Source of the DNA: Pedobacter sp. PACM 27299
Lineage (GTDB): Bacteria > Bacteroidota > Bacteroidia > Sphingobacteriales > Sphingobacteriaceae
Reading direction: 5' to 3'
DNA: 64,000 nt
Assembly (NCBI RefSeq): GCF_001412655.1
Contig: NZ_CP012996.1
Location: forward strand, 4,216,001-4,280,000
Under the pieces are notes generated by a model. It searched no databases, was not told where the DNA came from, and saw only the letters and a program-made list of their open reading frames with translations. The translations under genes were made by a program, and so were the position numbers. Shown here piece after piece: positions 24,512 to 33,145 of this stretch; the stretch's first letter is position 1; each line of letters begins with the position of its first letter.

Positions 24512-26686
24512 TTAATTTATTACATTCGGAAGTAGGACCGAAATTACCGTTCCTTTTCCTATAACCGAATTAACAGCCATACAACCGTTTAAGAGATTTG
24601 CCTTGTTTCTAATTGCTTTCAGCCCAATTCCCTTATTCAATACCAATTCCTGATCAAATCCTTTTCCATTATCATCCACCTGGATAAGGATTACCTCCTC
24701 ATTGGCATTAATGGTTAGGTTAATTCGCGTAGCTTCTGCATGCTTGATTACATTCATCATCAATTCCTGAACCACTCTATATATCGCAACTTCTATATAG
24801 TTATCCCATTTTTTTTCTAATCCGGTATAAGTGGTACGAATAACAATTGCCAGTTGAAATTGATTGCAGATATCATCCAATGCGGCTTTTAATCCAAAAT
24901 CTTCGAGTATCGATGGCATGAGTTTATGAGATAGCTTTCGGCTCTCTCTAATGGCATCAGACAATAAATGATCGGTTTGCTGCATTTCTTTTAAAAGATC
25001 CGTCGGACTTAAATTAAAGAGATTGAGCATATTTTTAGCTAAGCTTAGCTTTACACCATACAACAGCTGCCCAAGTCCATTATGCAGATCCTCGGCTATC
25101 CGCTTACGCTCTGCCTGCTGTGTCCCTAGAATCGTCCTGAAAATTTCCTTTTGCAGCAATTCATTCTTTCTGAAAAGCTCAACTTGCATCGTCATGTCTA
25201 TATCTACCCCTAACACCTTCAATGGCCTTCCATTTTCATCACGGTGTATGGAAGCTTTTATTTTCAGGACCTTCGGGATCTTTCCTACTAAAATCTCAAG
25301 ACTTTCTTCAAAACCAGAGGTACCAGCCTTCATGAGTTCAATAATTTTCTCTGCTGCATCAGTATGTTCTGGTGCCGCATATTGAAGGTAAATTTCCGGT
25401 ACTGGAACGTCCGTATGCTCCAGCTTAAAAAGCTGGTACATTCCTTCAGACCAGCTAAAGGCTCCAGAGCTCAAGTCGTATTCCCAACTTCCAATTTTAG
25501 CCAGTTCTTCAGATTGTTCCAGAATCATCAGATTTTTCGACTGCTCCTGTTCGGCAATTTTACGGGTAGTAATATTTACATTGGTCACAACTAACCCGTC
25601 TTCCATTTTCACAAACATACTGGAGAACCAGGCATCAAACCCATCATAGTTGTAATGATATTCGGTTTGCTGAGGAATGGAAGTCTCCATTACCTTTAAC
25701 ATCACATCAAACAATCCTGAGGGCTTTACACCAGGAAATTCAGTTAAATAATGTCTACCAATCAAATCTCCCCGTCCTGCTTCCTTTTCCAATTCCCGGC
25801 TCATCATTTCGATTCGAAAATCGACAATATCTCCATCAGTATTCCTAATTGGTTTTAACAAGGATACGCCCAGCAAACTAGCGTTGAACACAGATTCAAT
25901 CAAGTCTTTACTTTCTTTCAGTTCTGCTTTTGTAAGATGATGTACAGTAACATCTTGAATTACCCCATAAAAACGAGTCAGGCCGGTAGTAATGTCCAGC
26001 AAAAATTCCATTTTCATGTGGATCATCTTCGTTTCCTTCTGCGCAGTAATTATACGGCAGCTATGCTCAAAAGCACATTTTTCCTGTCGATGTTCTTCAA
26101 ATGTTTGCCTCACTAGGTTTTGGTCGTCTGGATGAAAATAGGAACAGAGCAGTTCAAAATCAAACAGCTTCTCTTTTGGCTGATAACCATAGATCCGGTA
26201 CAGTTCGTCACTTAAATAAAGGGGATCGGTTTTACTGAGGCCTTCAAAGTAGCCGATATTACCCAGTTCCTGAGCCAATTTCAAACGGCGCTGTTCTTCC
26301 AGTAGCTGCAGTCTGGCTTTGGTAATTTCATTGATCTCGGTAAACATTAAAACTACTCCGGTTTCAGAAGGGATGGCATGAAGTGAAATCCATATTTCAG
26401 CCTGATTGCAGAAATATTCTGTAATTGTTACTTCTCTTTTTAAAATTGCTTTTTGAATGGCCTGAAAAGCTTCTTCACAAGCGTTTTTATCGAAAAAAGT
26501 CCAGGCGTTTGTACCTAAAAACGCGGCATCTCCCATTTTAAAAAGTGAAACCGCCTTTTTATTCCCATATAAAAAAACACTATTAACATCTAACTGAAAA
26601 CAAGCTACATCGATTAAATTCAAAATATATTCTGGGCTGGAAACACCAGATAAGCTAAGGTCTTTTGATGGAGAAGTACTGATCAT
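24512..26686 (-). CDS. Multi-PAS NarX-type histidine kinase
   Basis: A 724-residue kinase without clear transmembrane segments. Four PAS domains occupy about 1-130, 135-265, 268-385 and 390-505. HisKA_3 follows with His535 in RKRIAEDLHNGLGQLLYG. The HATPase domain carries ELMMNVIKHA (N box), DDNGKGF and GIGLKAIRNKANL. Such kinases phosphorylate NarL-type regulators; the adjacent regulator is a pseudogene, and an intact one lies at 22628-23278. The signal is unknown. Confidence 0.93.
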   Translation of the reverse strand: MISTSPSKDLSLSGVSSPEYILNLIDVACFQLDVNSVFLYGNKKAVSLFKMGDAAFLGTNAWTFFDKNACEEAFQAIQKAILKREVTITEYFCNQAEIWISLHAIPSETGVVLMFTEINEITKARLQLLEEQRRLKLAQELGNIGYFEGLSKTDPLYLSDELYRIYGYQPKEKLFDFELLCSYFHPDDQNLVRQTFEEHRQEKCAFEHSCRIITAQKETKMIHMKMEFLLDITTGLTRFYGVIQDVTVHHLTKAELKESKDLIESVFNASLLGVSLLKPIRNTDGDIVDFRIEMMSRELEKEAGRGDLIGRHYLTEFPGVKPSGLFDVMLKVMETSIPQQTEYHYNYDGFDAWFSSMFVKMEDGLVVTNVNITTRKIAEQEQSKNLMILEQSEELAKIGSWEYDLSSGAFSWSEGMYQLFKLEHTDVPVPEIYLQYAAPEHTDAAEKIIELMKAGTSGFEESLEILVGKIPKVLKIKASIHRDENGRPLKVLGVDIDMTMQVELFRKNELLQKEIFRTILGTQQAERKRIAEDLHNGLGQLLYGVKLSLAKNMLNLFNLSPTDLLKEMQQTDHLLSDAIRESRKLSHKLMPSILEDFGLKAALDDICNQFQLAIVIRTTYTGLEKKWDNYIEVAIYRVVQELMMNVIKHAEATRINLTINANEEVILIQVDDNGKGFDQELVLNKGIGLKAIRNKANLLNGCMAVNSVIGKGTVISVLLPNVIN

Positions 26687-26943
26687 AAATAAGCGGAAAC
26701 AATGTCATTAAATATATAACAAATATGCGTTAAAAGTGTTTTTTTTGCCCATCTGGCCAGCATTCTTGTCCTTAATATCCAGGATGTTTAAGAGAGATCA
26801 AGGCATTAAAAACAAGTATTTATACGTAAAAAAAACTCAGGAAAAACACGTACAATCACAACATAAAACACCTTAAATCAACCACTTAAATTATAAATCA
26901 CTTATAAACTATAAACATTTTTATACATTGCTTGTTCCGGTGA

Positions 26944-27264
26944 CATAACAAAATCGCTATAGAAAACAACAAGCTAAACCCAGAAACTATAAACGACCTG
27001 ATTGAGATACACAAAGACCGCATTCTCGGTTATGAGAAGGCAATAGATGAATTAGAAGAAAAAGACAGTAACTTGATTGAGTGCTTCAATGCAAGGATTC
27101 AGGAAAGTCAGCAGTTCAAAGCGGCGCTAGTCAGAACCAGTATTTCATTGGGCGGGTAGCCGGCAGAAGACAGTACTGTTTCTGGAAAGATCTATCGCGC
27201 ACGGATGAATGTTAAAACCGCCTTGGATACGGAAGATTTATCTACTGAATTGCGAATCTATTAA
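26944..27264 (+). pseudogene. DUF2383 (PA2169-type four-helix bundle) pseudogene
   Basis: The plus-strand frame reads LNPETINDLIEIHKDRILGY, then EESQQFK-like sequence and, after a TAG at 27157-27159, PAEDSTVSGKIYRARMNVKT, the conserved DUF2383 signature. A second stop follows at 27262. There is no ATG, GTG or TTG in the short open stretch upstream, which begins after a TGA at 26941. Intact members are about 150 residues and are stress-linked ferritin-like bundles. Two stops and the missing start show this copy is dead. Confidence 0.82.
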
Positions 27265-27356
27265 CAGACCAGTAAGTACAGCTACAAAATCCGCATCAAC
27301 ATATCAGAATTTTAAGAGCTCAAATTGCCTAATCAAAAAACCACAAACATTACACC

Positions 27357-27548
27357 ATGCAAAGAGGAACAGTAAAATTTTTTAATGCGACTAAAGGATT
27401 CGGGTTTATTGTTCCTGAAGATGGAAGTGCCGAAGTATTCGTACACTCTTCAGGGCTAAAAGAACCTATCCGTGAAAATGACAGCGTAAGTTACGAGGTC
27501 GCTCAAGGTAAAAAAGGCTTGAATGCTATCAATGTAAGAAAAAGTTAA
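27357..27548 (+). CDS. Cold-shock domain protein (CspA family)
   Basis: A 63-residue single cold-shock domain. RNP-1 KGFGFIVP and RNP-2 VFVHSSGL are intact. It is an RNA/single-stranded DNA chaperone acting in the cytosol. It is slightly shorter than the usual 66-70 residues but complete. A terminator follows, so it is monocistronic. Confidence 0.95.
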   Translation: MQRGTVKFFNATKGFGFIVPEDGSAEVFVHSSGLKEPIRENDSVSYEVAQGKKGLNAINVRKS

Positions 27549-27572
27549 TTCATTTACTCCCTTCCCTAAATC

Positions 27573-27610
27573 AGGCCTACTGCAATCGATCGATTACGGT
27601 AGGCCTTTTA
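27573..27610 (+). terminator. Terminator of the cold-shock gene
   Basis: A 16-bp imperfect stem from AGGCCTAC (27573-27580) to GTAGGCCT (27599-27606), with one wobble and one mismatch, followed by TTTTA. The rest of the 27549-27910 gap shows only AT-rich sequence, with no further gene or clear site. Confidence 0.8.
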
Positions 27611-27910
27611 TTGCTATTGTTATATTTCCCGCTTACCGTATCGTACGTATCATCAGAAAGCACATAGTTCATAATGTTGTTTTATATCTTCATTTAATTA
27701 GTTAACTTTAATTATGAATTAAATGAAAATTGAGTCATAGCATTGGCCTAACCACCTAAAGCGACTTGAATTACCTAAAATAACCTATAAACCACATAAG
27801 AATTAACACAATCAACCAATTAAACCACAAACTACTCAAAAGATAAATAAGCCTATTGATGCTTTGCAAAAAGCAGTTATAATTTGTTTTTCTTTTTTAC
27901 CGCCCTCCAC

Positions 27911-28159
27911 ATGAATACAAAATCGAAATTTGAATTGGAAATTGTCCGTAAAGTACGGACGATCAGAAAAGAAAGAAACAAAGGGCAAACCTATATTGCC
28001 ATGGTTTTGAAAGTTTCCGATGGCTACATAGGACAAATAGAAGGAGAAAGGTGGCCAGCGATGTACACCTATGATCAACTCAACAAAATCGCGATAGATT
28101 TCGGATGTAGTCCCCAGGATTTTATCCCCAATGAAAGTATCATTGAAAACTATAGCTGA
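27911..28159 (+). CDS. XRE-family helix-turn-helix regulator
   Basis: An 82-residue single-domain regulator. The Cro/CI-type helix-turn-helix is seen in GQTYIAMVLKVSDGYIGQIE (about 30-50). The ATG at 27911 is preferred to a frame-extending upstream codon that adds nine hydrophobic residues. The C-terminal part is acidic and helical. It lies tail to tail with the sigma2-FecR fusion, with a terminator between. Confidence 0.85.
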   Translation: MNTKSKFELEIVRKVRTIRKERNKGQTYIAMVLKVSDGYIGQIEGERWPAMYTYDQLNKIAIDFGCSPQDFIPNESIIENYS

Positions 28160-28190
28160 GCCTTCTATACCTTGCTGGTAACCACTTATC

Positions 28191-28217
28191 AAGCACCTCG
28201 ATGGAGGTGCTTTTTTT
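28191..28217 (+). terminator. Rho-independent terminator
   Basis: 9-bp stem AAGCACCTC (28191-28199) with GAGGTGCTT (28204-28212), a four-base loop and a run of Ts. It lies after the XRE-type gene, 11 bases before the stop of the convergent fusion gene. Confidence 0.88.
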
Positions 28218-28227
28218 GTCTATCTCC

Positions 28228-29640
28228 CTATTTCAATACCAGAATACGTGTCGCTTCCAGCTTAAAATGAACGGCTCCAGAAAGCTCCAGCAGGCTCAAA
28301 AGTTTAGAGAGTTCGTCAAACCTGGAAGCTTCTAAACTAAGTAATGGCTGATCTGGATTAACCCCTTCATACACTACAGGAACATCATACCAGCGACTTA
28401 TTTTTTCCATGATACTGCTCAATGGCTCCGATTTAAAGATAAACATTCCATTTTTCCAGGAAGTTGCAGCCGCTATGTCTACATTTTTCAGTTGAGCCAT
28501 TGTTTCCGTCAGGATCAGCTGCTCACCAGGTTTCAGGATTGTTTCTTTGTTTCCTATTCCGGGATGGTCAACCAGCACACTACCAGTGACCAAAGTACTG
28601 CTCACAGCGGCATCTTCCGGATAACTGCTGACTTGAAAATGAGTGCCTAAAACTTTCAGTTCCTGTCTGGTCGATTTTACCATAAAAGGAGCAGCTGCAT
28701 TGGTCGCTACCTCAAAATAAGCCTCCCCGCTGAGTTGTACTTTACGTACTTTCTCCGCTGAAAAAACACCAGGAAACTTAAGGGAAGAAGCTGCATTTAA
28801 CCAAACTTTGGTACCATCAGCTAAAGTGAGCATATACTGACCGCCATTTGGAGTTTTGAGCGTTAAATCCATTCCATCTACCGAAACGGGCAATTGGGTT
28901 CCATCATTGTAAGTTATCCCAGATTCGGTAATCCTTAAGCCACTTTTAACCTCGCTTAAACTCAGCTCTTGTCCATCGGGCAATACTAGTGCAGCTTTAT
29001 TACTACCAGGTACAATACCATAAGACGCTGATCCAGTAATCGGATCATCAAACTTAGAAGCCCTGAATTCCCGGTAAAACATAGACATAAAACCCGTTAC
29101 CATTAAAGCCAGGCAAGCAATAGCGAGGTAGGCGAAGGACCTTTGTTTATAAAAAGGGATGAGCTTGATCTTTTGATCAGCAGATTTGATGACTGTACTT
29201 AATAAGGGATATAGTTCAGCGATATGTTTTTTTAAGCGTACATCTATGAATTTCGGAGGTAGCTCATCAACTAGTGCTTTGCGGATCAGCAAACGTAATT
29301 CCTTTTCAGAAAGCGTCCCGAAATGCGCGATCAAAAGTTCTGTTTCCTCCTCGGCGACAAACTTTCTAAAATAATCAAACACCAGGTTTTCAGCCATGGT
29401 ATTCAGCTGAATTACAAAAGCAATTTTTAAAGACAGTTTTCCCCTACTGTCCCAAACGGTAAGGAATAAGTCCTGAATCAATTTATCTACCAGATTCTGA
29501 TCCTTTAGGAGATGCAGCAGCTGCCCGTATATTTTTTCACTGAAATGTGCATAGAGTTTTCCGAAAGCAGTTTCTTCTCCTGCTTTCAGTTTGATCAGTT
29601 CTTCTTTTTCATTCCAGTGCTCTGGTGCTTTAATCCCCAT
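28228..29640 (-). CDS. ECF sigma region 2 fused to a FecR anti-sigma protein
   Basis: A single 470-residue frame that joins two normally separate proteins. Residues about 11-93 look like sigma region 2 (LKAGEETAFGKLYAHFSEKI, then LIQDLFLTVWDSRGKL and LNTMAENLVFDYFRK). Residues about 97-165 resemble the FecR N-terminal cytosolic domain (FGTLSEKELRLLIRKALVDE). A transmembrane segment is at about 168-187, the periplasmic FecR domain at about 265-360 (LADGTKVWLNAASSLKFPG) and a DUF4974 end. There is no sigma region 4. No SusC or TonB receptor is adjacent. The start ATG is the only good one. Confidence 0.85.
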   Translation of the reverse strand: MGIKAPEHWNEKEELIKLKAGEETAFGKLYAHFSEKIYGQLLHLLKDQNLVDKLIQDLFLTVWDSRGKLSLKIAFVIQLNTMAENLVFDYFRKFVAEEETELLIAHFGTLSEKELRLLIRKALVDELPPKFIDVRLKKHIAELYPLLSTVIKSADQKIKLIPFYKQRSFAYLAIACLALMVTGFMSMFYREFRASKFDDPITGSASYGIVPGSNKAALVLPDGQELSLSEVKSGLRITESGITYNDGTQLPVSVDGMDLTLKTPNGGQYMLTLADGTKVWLNAASSLKFPGVFSAEKVRKVQLSGEAYFEVATNAAAPFMVKSTRQELKVLGTHFQVSSYPEDAAVSSTLVTGSVLVDHPGIGNKETILKPGEQLILTETMAQLKNVDIAAATSWKNGMFIFKSEPLSSIMEKISRWYDVPVVYEGVNPDQPLLSLEASRFDELSKLLSLLELSGAVHFKLEATRILVLK

Positions 29641-29749
29641 ATATTTTTAGCGTTGCCCCGATTATTTAAGCTTCATCCTTATTTTAAGAAAGCATCCAGC
29701 TCCGCAGTTTTCTTAATCAAGAATTAAGCAATTATTACTTATAACAATA

Positions 29750-29775
29750 TTTTAATACAAACGTTTGTATTAAAA
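29750..29775. promoter_or_regulatory. Perfect 26-bp palindrome, LacI-type operator candidate
   Basis: TTTTAATACAAAC followed by its exact reverse complement, with the AAACGTTT core typical of LacI/PurR-family operators. It lies 110 bases upstream of the fusion gene start and 20 bases below the aminopeptidase stop. No LacI-family gene is visible in the window. Confidence 0.5.
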
Positions 29776-29795
29776 ACAATTTCGCCTTTTGTTAT

Positions 29796-31193
29796 TTAAT
29801 AAGCAGTGCTTCTGATTTCTTCTATGGCTTCTACAGAAATAGCCAGGTCTTTCCCCAGTTTTTTATAGCCATCCGCGGTAATCACGTAATCATCTTCCAC
29901 CCTAATGCCACCAAAATTGCGGTAAGCCTGGACTTTATCATAATTGATATAAGCTGAAAACTCATTGCTTGCCTGCCATTGATCGATTAGTTCAGGAATA
30001 AAATACAGTCCGGGCTCAACCGTAACGACATATCCTTCTTCCAATGCTTTTCCTAATCTCAGAGATTTTAAGCCAAATTGAGTGGTGTTTTTTTGAAGTT
30101 CATCCGTATAGCCTACATATTGTTCTCCTAAATTTTCCATATCATGCACATCCAGTCCCATCATGTGCCCAGTACCACATTGGAAAAATAAAGCATGTGC
30201 GCCCTGAGCTACTGCATCTTCCAGATTACCTTTCATCAAGCCAAGTGTTTTTAAACCTTCTGCAAGGCTCAAACAAGATTGATAATGCACATCAATATAC
30301 CTTCGCCCAGGTTTCAACGTCTGTACGGCCTCCTGATAGGAATGAAGTACAATATTATAGGCATCTCTTTGTTCTGGGAGGAATTTTTTACCAGCAGGAA
30401 AAGTGCGTGTCAGGTCACCTGCATAACCCATTGGCGTTTCTGCACCTGAATCATTCAGAATCATATCTCCTTCTTTTAAAATATTACCATGGTAATGGTT
30501 GTGTAAGATCTGTCCATTTACCGTTAATATGATTGGGTATGAGAGCTGCCCTCCTGCTGTTAATGCGACTTGATGAACAGCTGCTGCCAATTCATTTTCC
30601 GACATCCCTGGTCTGGCCAGTTGCATTGCTTTCAGGTGCATATCCGCTGAAATCACTGAAGCTTTATCCAATTCTGTGATTTCCAATGCTGATTTTACCG
30701 ACCGTTGTGCAACGACCGCTTTAATCAAGGAAACAGCAGCTTTTTCTTTTACTTGCGCCGGCTTGATATCCAGCAGTTCTGCCAGTTTAATTTTATGCTC
30801 CGCGCGATAAGGGGGAAGGAAATGTATGGCCCTTCCCTGTGCTTTTGCTTTAGCAAGATACTGATCCAAATGCTGAAAAGGCACTAATTTAGTGATTCCC
30901 GCTTCTTCTGCTTTTGCTGAAAGTGTTTTTTGTCTGCCCATCCATACGATGGCATCTATACTCATTTCATCTCCAAAAAGAGTCACCTGATTTTCATCCA
31001 GATCAATCACCGCAGCAAGCTGAGGTTCCGGTATCCCAAAATAATATAAAAATGTGCTGTCTTGGCGGAAATGGTAGGCATTGTCCAGAAAATTCATTGG
31101 GCTTTCCTCATTTCCCAGAAAAAGTAAAATTCCAGACTGGAACGCTGCTGAGAGCTGCTTTCTTCTTGCTATATATTCGTCTTTATGAAACAT
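29796..31193 (-). CDS. Xaa-Pro aminopeptidase (M24B, aminopeptidase P)
   Basis: A 465-residue cytosolic dimetal peptidase that removes N-terminal residues before proline. An AMP_N domain occupies about 1-150 and the M24 pita-bread domain the rest. Metal ligands are visible in LNDSGAETPMGYAGDLTRTF (two Asp), CGTGHMMGLDVHDME (His), VTVEPGLYF (Glu) and GGIRVEDDYVI (Glu). The length is normal for the family. Confidence 0.94.
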   Translation of the reverse strand: MFHKDEYIARRKQLSAAFQSGILLFLGNEESPMNFLDNAYHFRQDSTFLYYFGIPEPQLAAVIDLDENQVTLFGDEMSIDAIVWMGRQKTLSAKAEEAGITKLVPFQHLDQYLAKAKAQGRAIHFLPPYRAEHKIKLAELLDIKPAQVKEKAAVSLIKAVVAQRSVKSALEITELDKASVISADMHLKAMQLARPGMSENELAAAVHQVALTAGGQLSYPIILTVNGQILHNHYHGNILKEGDMILNDSGAETPMGYAGDLTRTFPAGKKFLPEQRDAYNIVLHSYQEAVQTLKPGRRYIDVHYQSCLSLAEGLKTLGLMKGNLEDAVAQGAHALFFQCGTGHMMGLDVHDMENLGEQYVGYTDELQKNTTQFGLKSLRLGKALEEGYVVTVEPGLYFIPELIDQWQASNEFSAYINYDKVQAYRNFGGIRVEDDYVITADGYKKLGKDLAISVEAIEEIRSTAY

Positions 31194-31340
31194 ATCTGAT
31201 CGTTTTTAACTGAATCTTCAAAGTTAGCGCTTAGCTTTAGAATTCTATCTTTTTCAACGAAATAATGAATACAGGAATATCAAAGGAGCGTCTATCAATT
31301 AGAGGAAGAAATTGGCAGGATGAGCAGAAGCTACTGCTTC

Positions 31341-31370
31341 AATAAAAAGGCTATCTCTTTGAGATAGCCT
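31341..31370 (-). terminator. Terminator of the PH-domain gene operon
   Basis: Perfect 10-bp stem AGGCTATCTC (31348-31357) with GAGATAGCCT (31361-31370) and a three-base loop, followed on the minus strand by TTTTTATT. It lies 13 bases beyond the stop of the PH-domain gene. Confidence 0.85.
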
Positions 31371-31382
31371 GCAAAAAATTGT

Positions 31383-31763
31383 TTATTTTAATACGTGAAA
31401 AGCCAGTACATTTTGTACATCGAACACATTGACTGACTTGTTAAATTTCTTTCTGACACTTGGTTGAGCTTCTCCGGAGATCCAGATTTTAAGTTCCGCA
31501 TCCAAATCAAAAGTACCTGCGGTTTCCACACTAAAGCGTGAGATACTTTTATAAGAAATAGACATATATTCTGTTTTACTACCTGTAAGACCCTGAATAT
31601 CCACCAGGATCAACCGTTTTGAAGTAAAAATAAATGTATCTCTAAGCAGTTTGAATCCCAATTCAATTTCCTCTCCATCAGTTAAAAGTTTATGAAAATC
31701 CTTATTCAACTGATCGTTGTTTACAATGCCTGCATTGCCCATCAGGGCAGAAAATAATCCCAT
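31383..31763 (-). CDS. Bacterial PH-domain protein
   Basis: A 126-residue soluble protein matching the bacterial pleckstrin-homology domain: LTDGEEIELGFKLLRDTFIF then TSKRLILVDIQGLTGSKTEY and the amphipathic end helix. The function of these domains in bacteria is unclear. It starts one base after the stop of the exported cysteine protein upstream, so the two genes are co-transcribed. Confidence 0.85.
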   Translation of the reverse strand: MGLFSALMGNAGIVNNDQLNKDFHKLLTDGEEIELGFKLLRDTFIFTSKRLILVDIQGLTGSKTEYMSISYKSISRFSVETAGTFDLDAELKIWISGEAQPSVRKKFNKSVNVFDVQNVLAFHVLK

Positions 31764-31764
31764 A

Positions 31765-32127
31765 TTATATTTTAGTGTTTGATTTTAAGGTATCCTCTTT
31801 CAATAGTTTAAACGATGTAGCTTTGAATCTGCCGTTTACAACTTTTCCTGTTACTTCCGCTTTTCTCACTTTATTACAGAAACCATCTTTAGCATGGGCG
31901 TCGCCGTGGTCATCAATATCAGAGCCATCTACAAAATAAGCCTGACCATCGATTCTTACCGCTAAGTCACATTCTTTTCCTTTCAAATCGAATTTACACT
32001 CACCGCAAGCAGTTTCTACAACATGTGGTGTTTTAAAATCAATAACTGGTTCTTTTTTTGCTTTTTGCTGCGCCTGAACTCCAATAGCCATCAAGGCGAA
32101 AAGCATAAGGGTAATCAACTTTTTCAT
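31765..32127 (-). CDS. Small exported four-cysteine protein (DUF6370-like)
   Basis: A 120-residue protein with a signal peptide ending near GVQAQ. The mature part has Cys41 and Cys44 in ACGEC, Cys53 and Cys84 with His74 and His78 (IDDHGDAHAKDGFC), which suggests metal binding or disulfides. The pattern matches what I recall of DUF6370 proteins. Beta-rich with a YFVDG turn. It is translationally close to the downstream PH-domain gene. The role is unknown. Confidence 0.72.
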   Translation of the reverse strand: MKKLITLMLFALMAIGVQAQQKAKKEPVIDFKTPHVVETACGECKFDLKGKECDLAVRIDGQAYFVDGSDIDDHGDAHAKDGFCNKVRKAEVTGKVVNGRFKATSFKLLKEDTLKSNTKI

Positions 32128-32188
32128 GTTCGTTTAAATTTGTATAAAATTAGCACAAAAACCGGAGAATTGGATCCCCTTATAAAGG

Positions 32189-33124
32189 CTACCTAAAAGA
32201 TTTAGGTGTACACTGCATGTGTTTTTTGAAAAATATGTTAAAATTGGCCGGATACTCAAAGCCAAGACAGTAGGCAATCTGCGCCACATTCCATTCTGTA
32301 TGTTTCAATAGCGCAACGGCTTCCGTTGCAATTCTTCTAGCCAGATGGTCAGATGTGGTTCTTCCAGTGACCTCCTTCACACTATGATTCAAATGATTCA
32401 CGTGTACAGATAGTTTATGCGCAAAATCATGTGCCGTCCGCAGTTCCAAAACATGATCTGAAGAACCAATTGGAAACTGGCGTTCCAACAGTTCCAAAAA
32501 TAGAGAAGTCAGTCTAACAGACGCATTGTTTTCTTTGAAATAAGTACTTGCTGGCCTTACTTTCAAAGCTTCATGTACAATCAGATGGATATAATTACGC
32601 AAAAGGTCATATTTATGAACATATTCCCCTTCCATTTCTTCCATCATTTTGATCATAATTTCTTTGAAGGTTTCTTCCTGCTGTTCATTGATTAAGATGA
32701 CAGGACAATCCTGGATTCTCCACAGCAAGGACTCCCGCAGACTTTCATTTCTCTTATGGATAAAATTCTCGGTAAAAAGGCAGAAATAGCCAGACTGAGA
32801 TTCGGAAGTCGACTCCCAGGCATAAGGAATATTAGGATTGGTAAACAACAAAGCCCTTCCATTCACTTCTATCTTTTCATTGGGATAATGAAGTACACCA
32901 TGACCAATAATCAGAGAGATTTTATAAAAATCCCTCCGGTTATAAGGAGTCGGATTCAAATGACAATAAGCCGATCTTTTGAAAACACCAAAATGACCGA
33001 TATCACTGACCATCTCAAAACTTGGAACCGTAATTTCCGGGCGCTGAGTCTTTAAATGATCATAGTACTCCTTTAAGCTTTCGCTTTTATTCACTTGATA
33101 AAGATCCTGATTTTTAAACAACAT
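32189..33124 (-). CDS. AraC-family transcriptional regulator
   Basis: A 311-residue regulator with an N-terminal cupin-like ligand domain (about 20-170) and a C-terminal double helix-turn-helix AraC domain (about 215-311), ending EYPANFNIFFKKHMQCTPKSF. It begins 21 bases below the stop of the MFP gene and is last in the order tolC-RND-MFP-araC. It probably controls the efflux operon in response to an exported compound; this is inference from position. Confidence 0.92.
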   Translation of the reverse strand: MLFKNQDLYQVNKSESLKEYYDHLKTQRPEITVPSFEMVSDIGHFGVFKRSAYCHLNPTPYNRRDFYKISLIIGHGVLHYPNEKIEVNGRALLFTNPNIPYAWESTSESQSGYFCLFTENFIHKRNESLRESLLWRIQDCPVILINEQQEETFKEIMIKMMEEMEGEYVHKYDLLRNYIHLIVHEALKVRPASTYFKENNASVRLTSLFLELLERQFPIGSSDHVLELRTAHDFAHKLSVHVNHLNHSVKEVTGRTTSDHLARRIATEAVALLKHTEWNVAQIAYCLGFEYPANFNIFFKKHMQCTPKSFR

Positions 33125-33145
33125 ACAATCAATCTTTAGGCAAAT

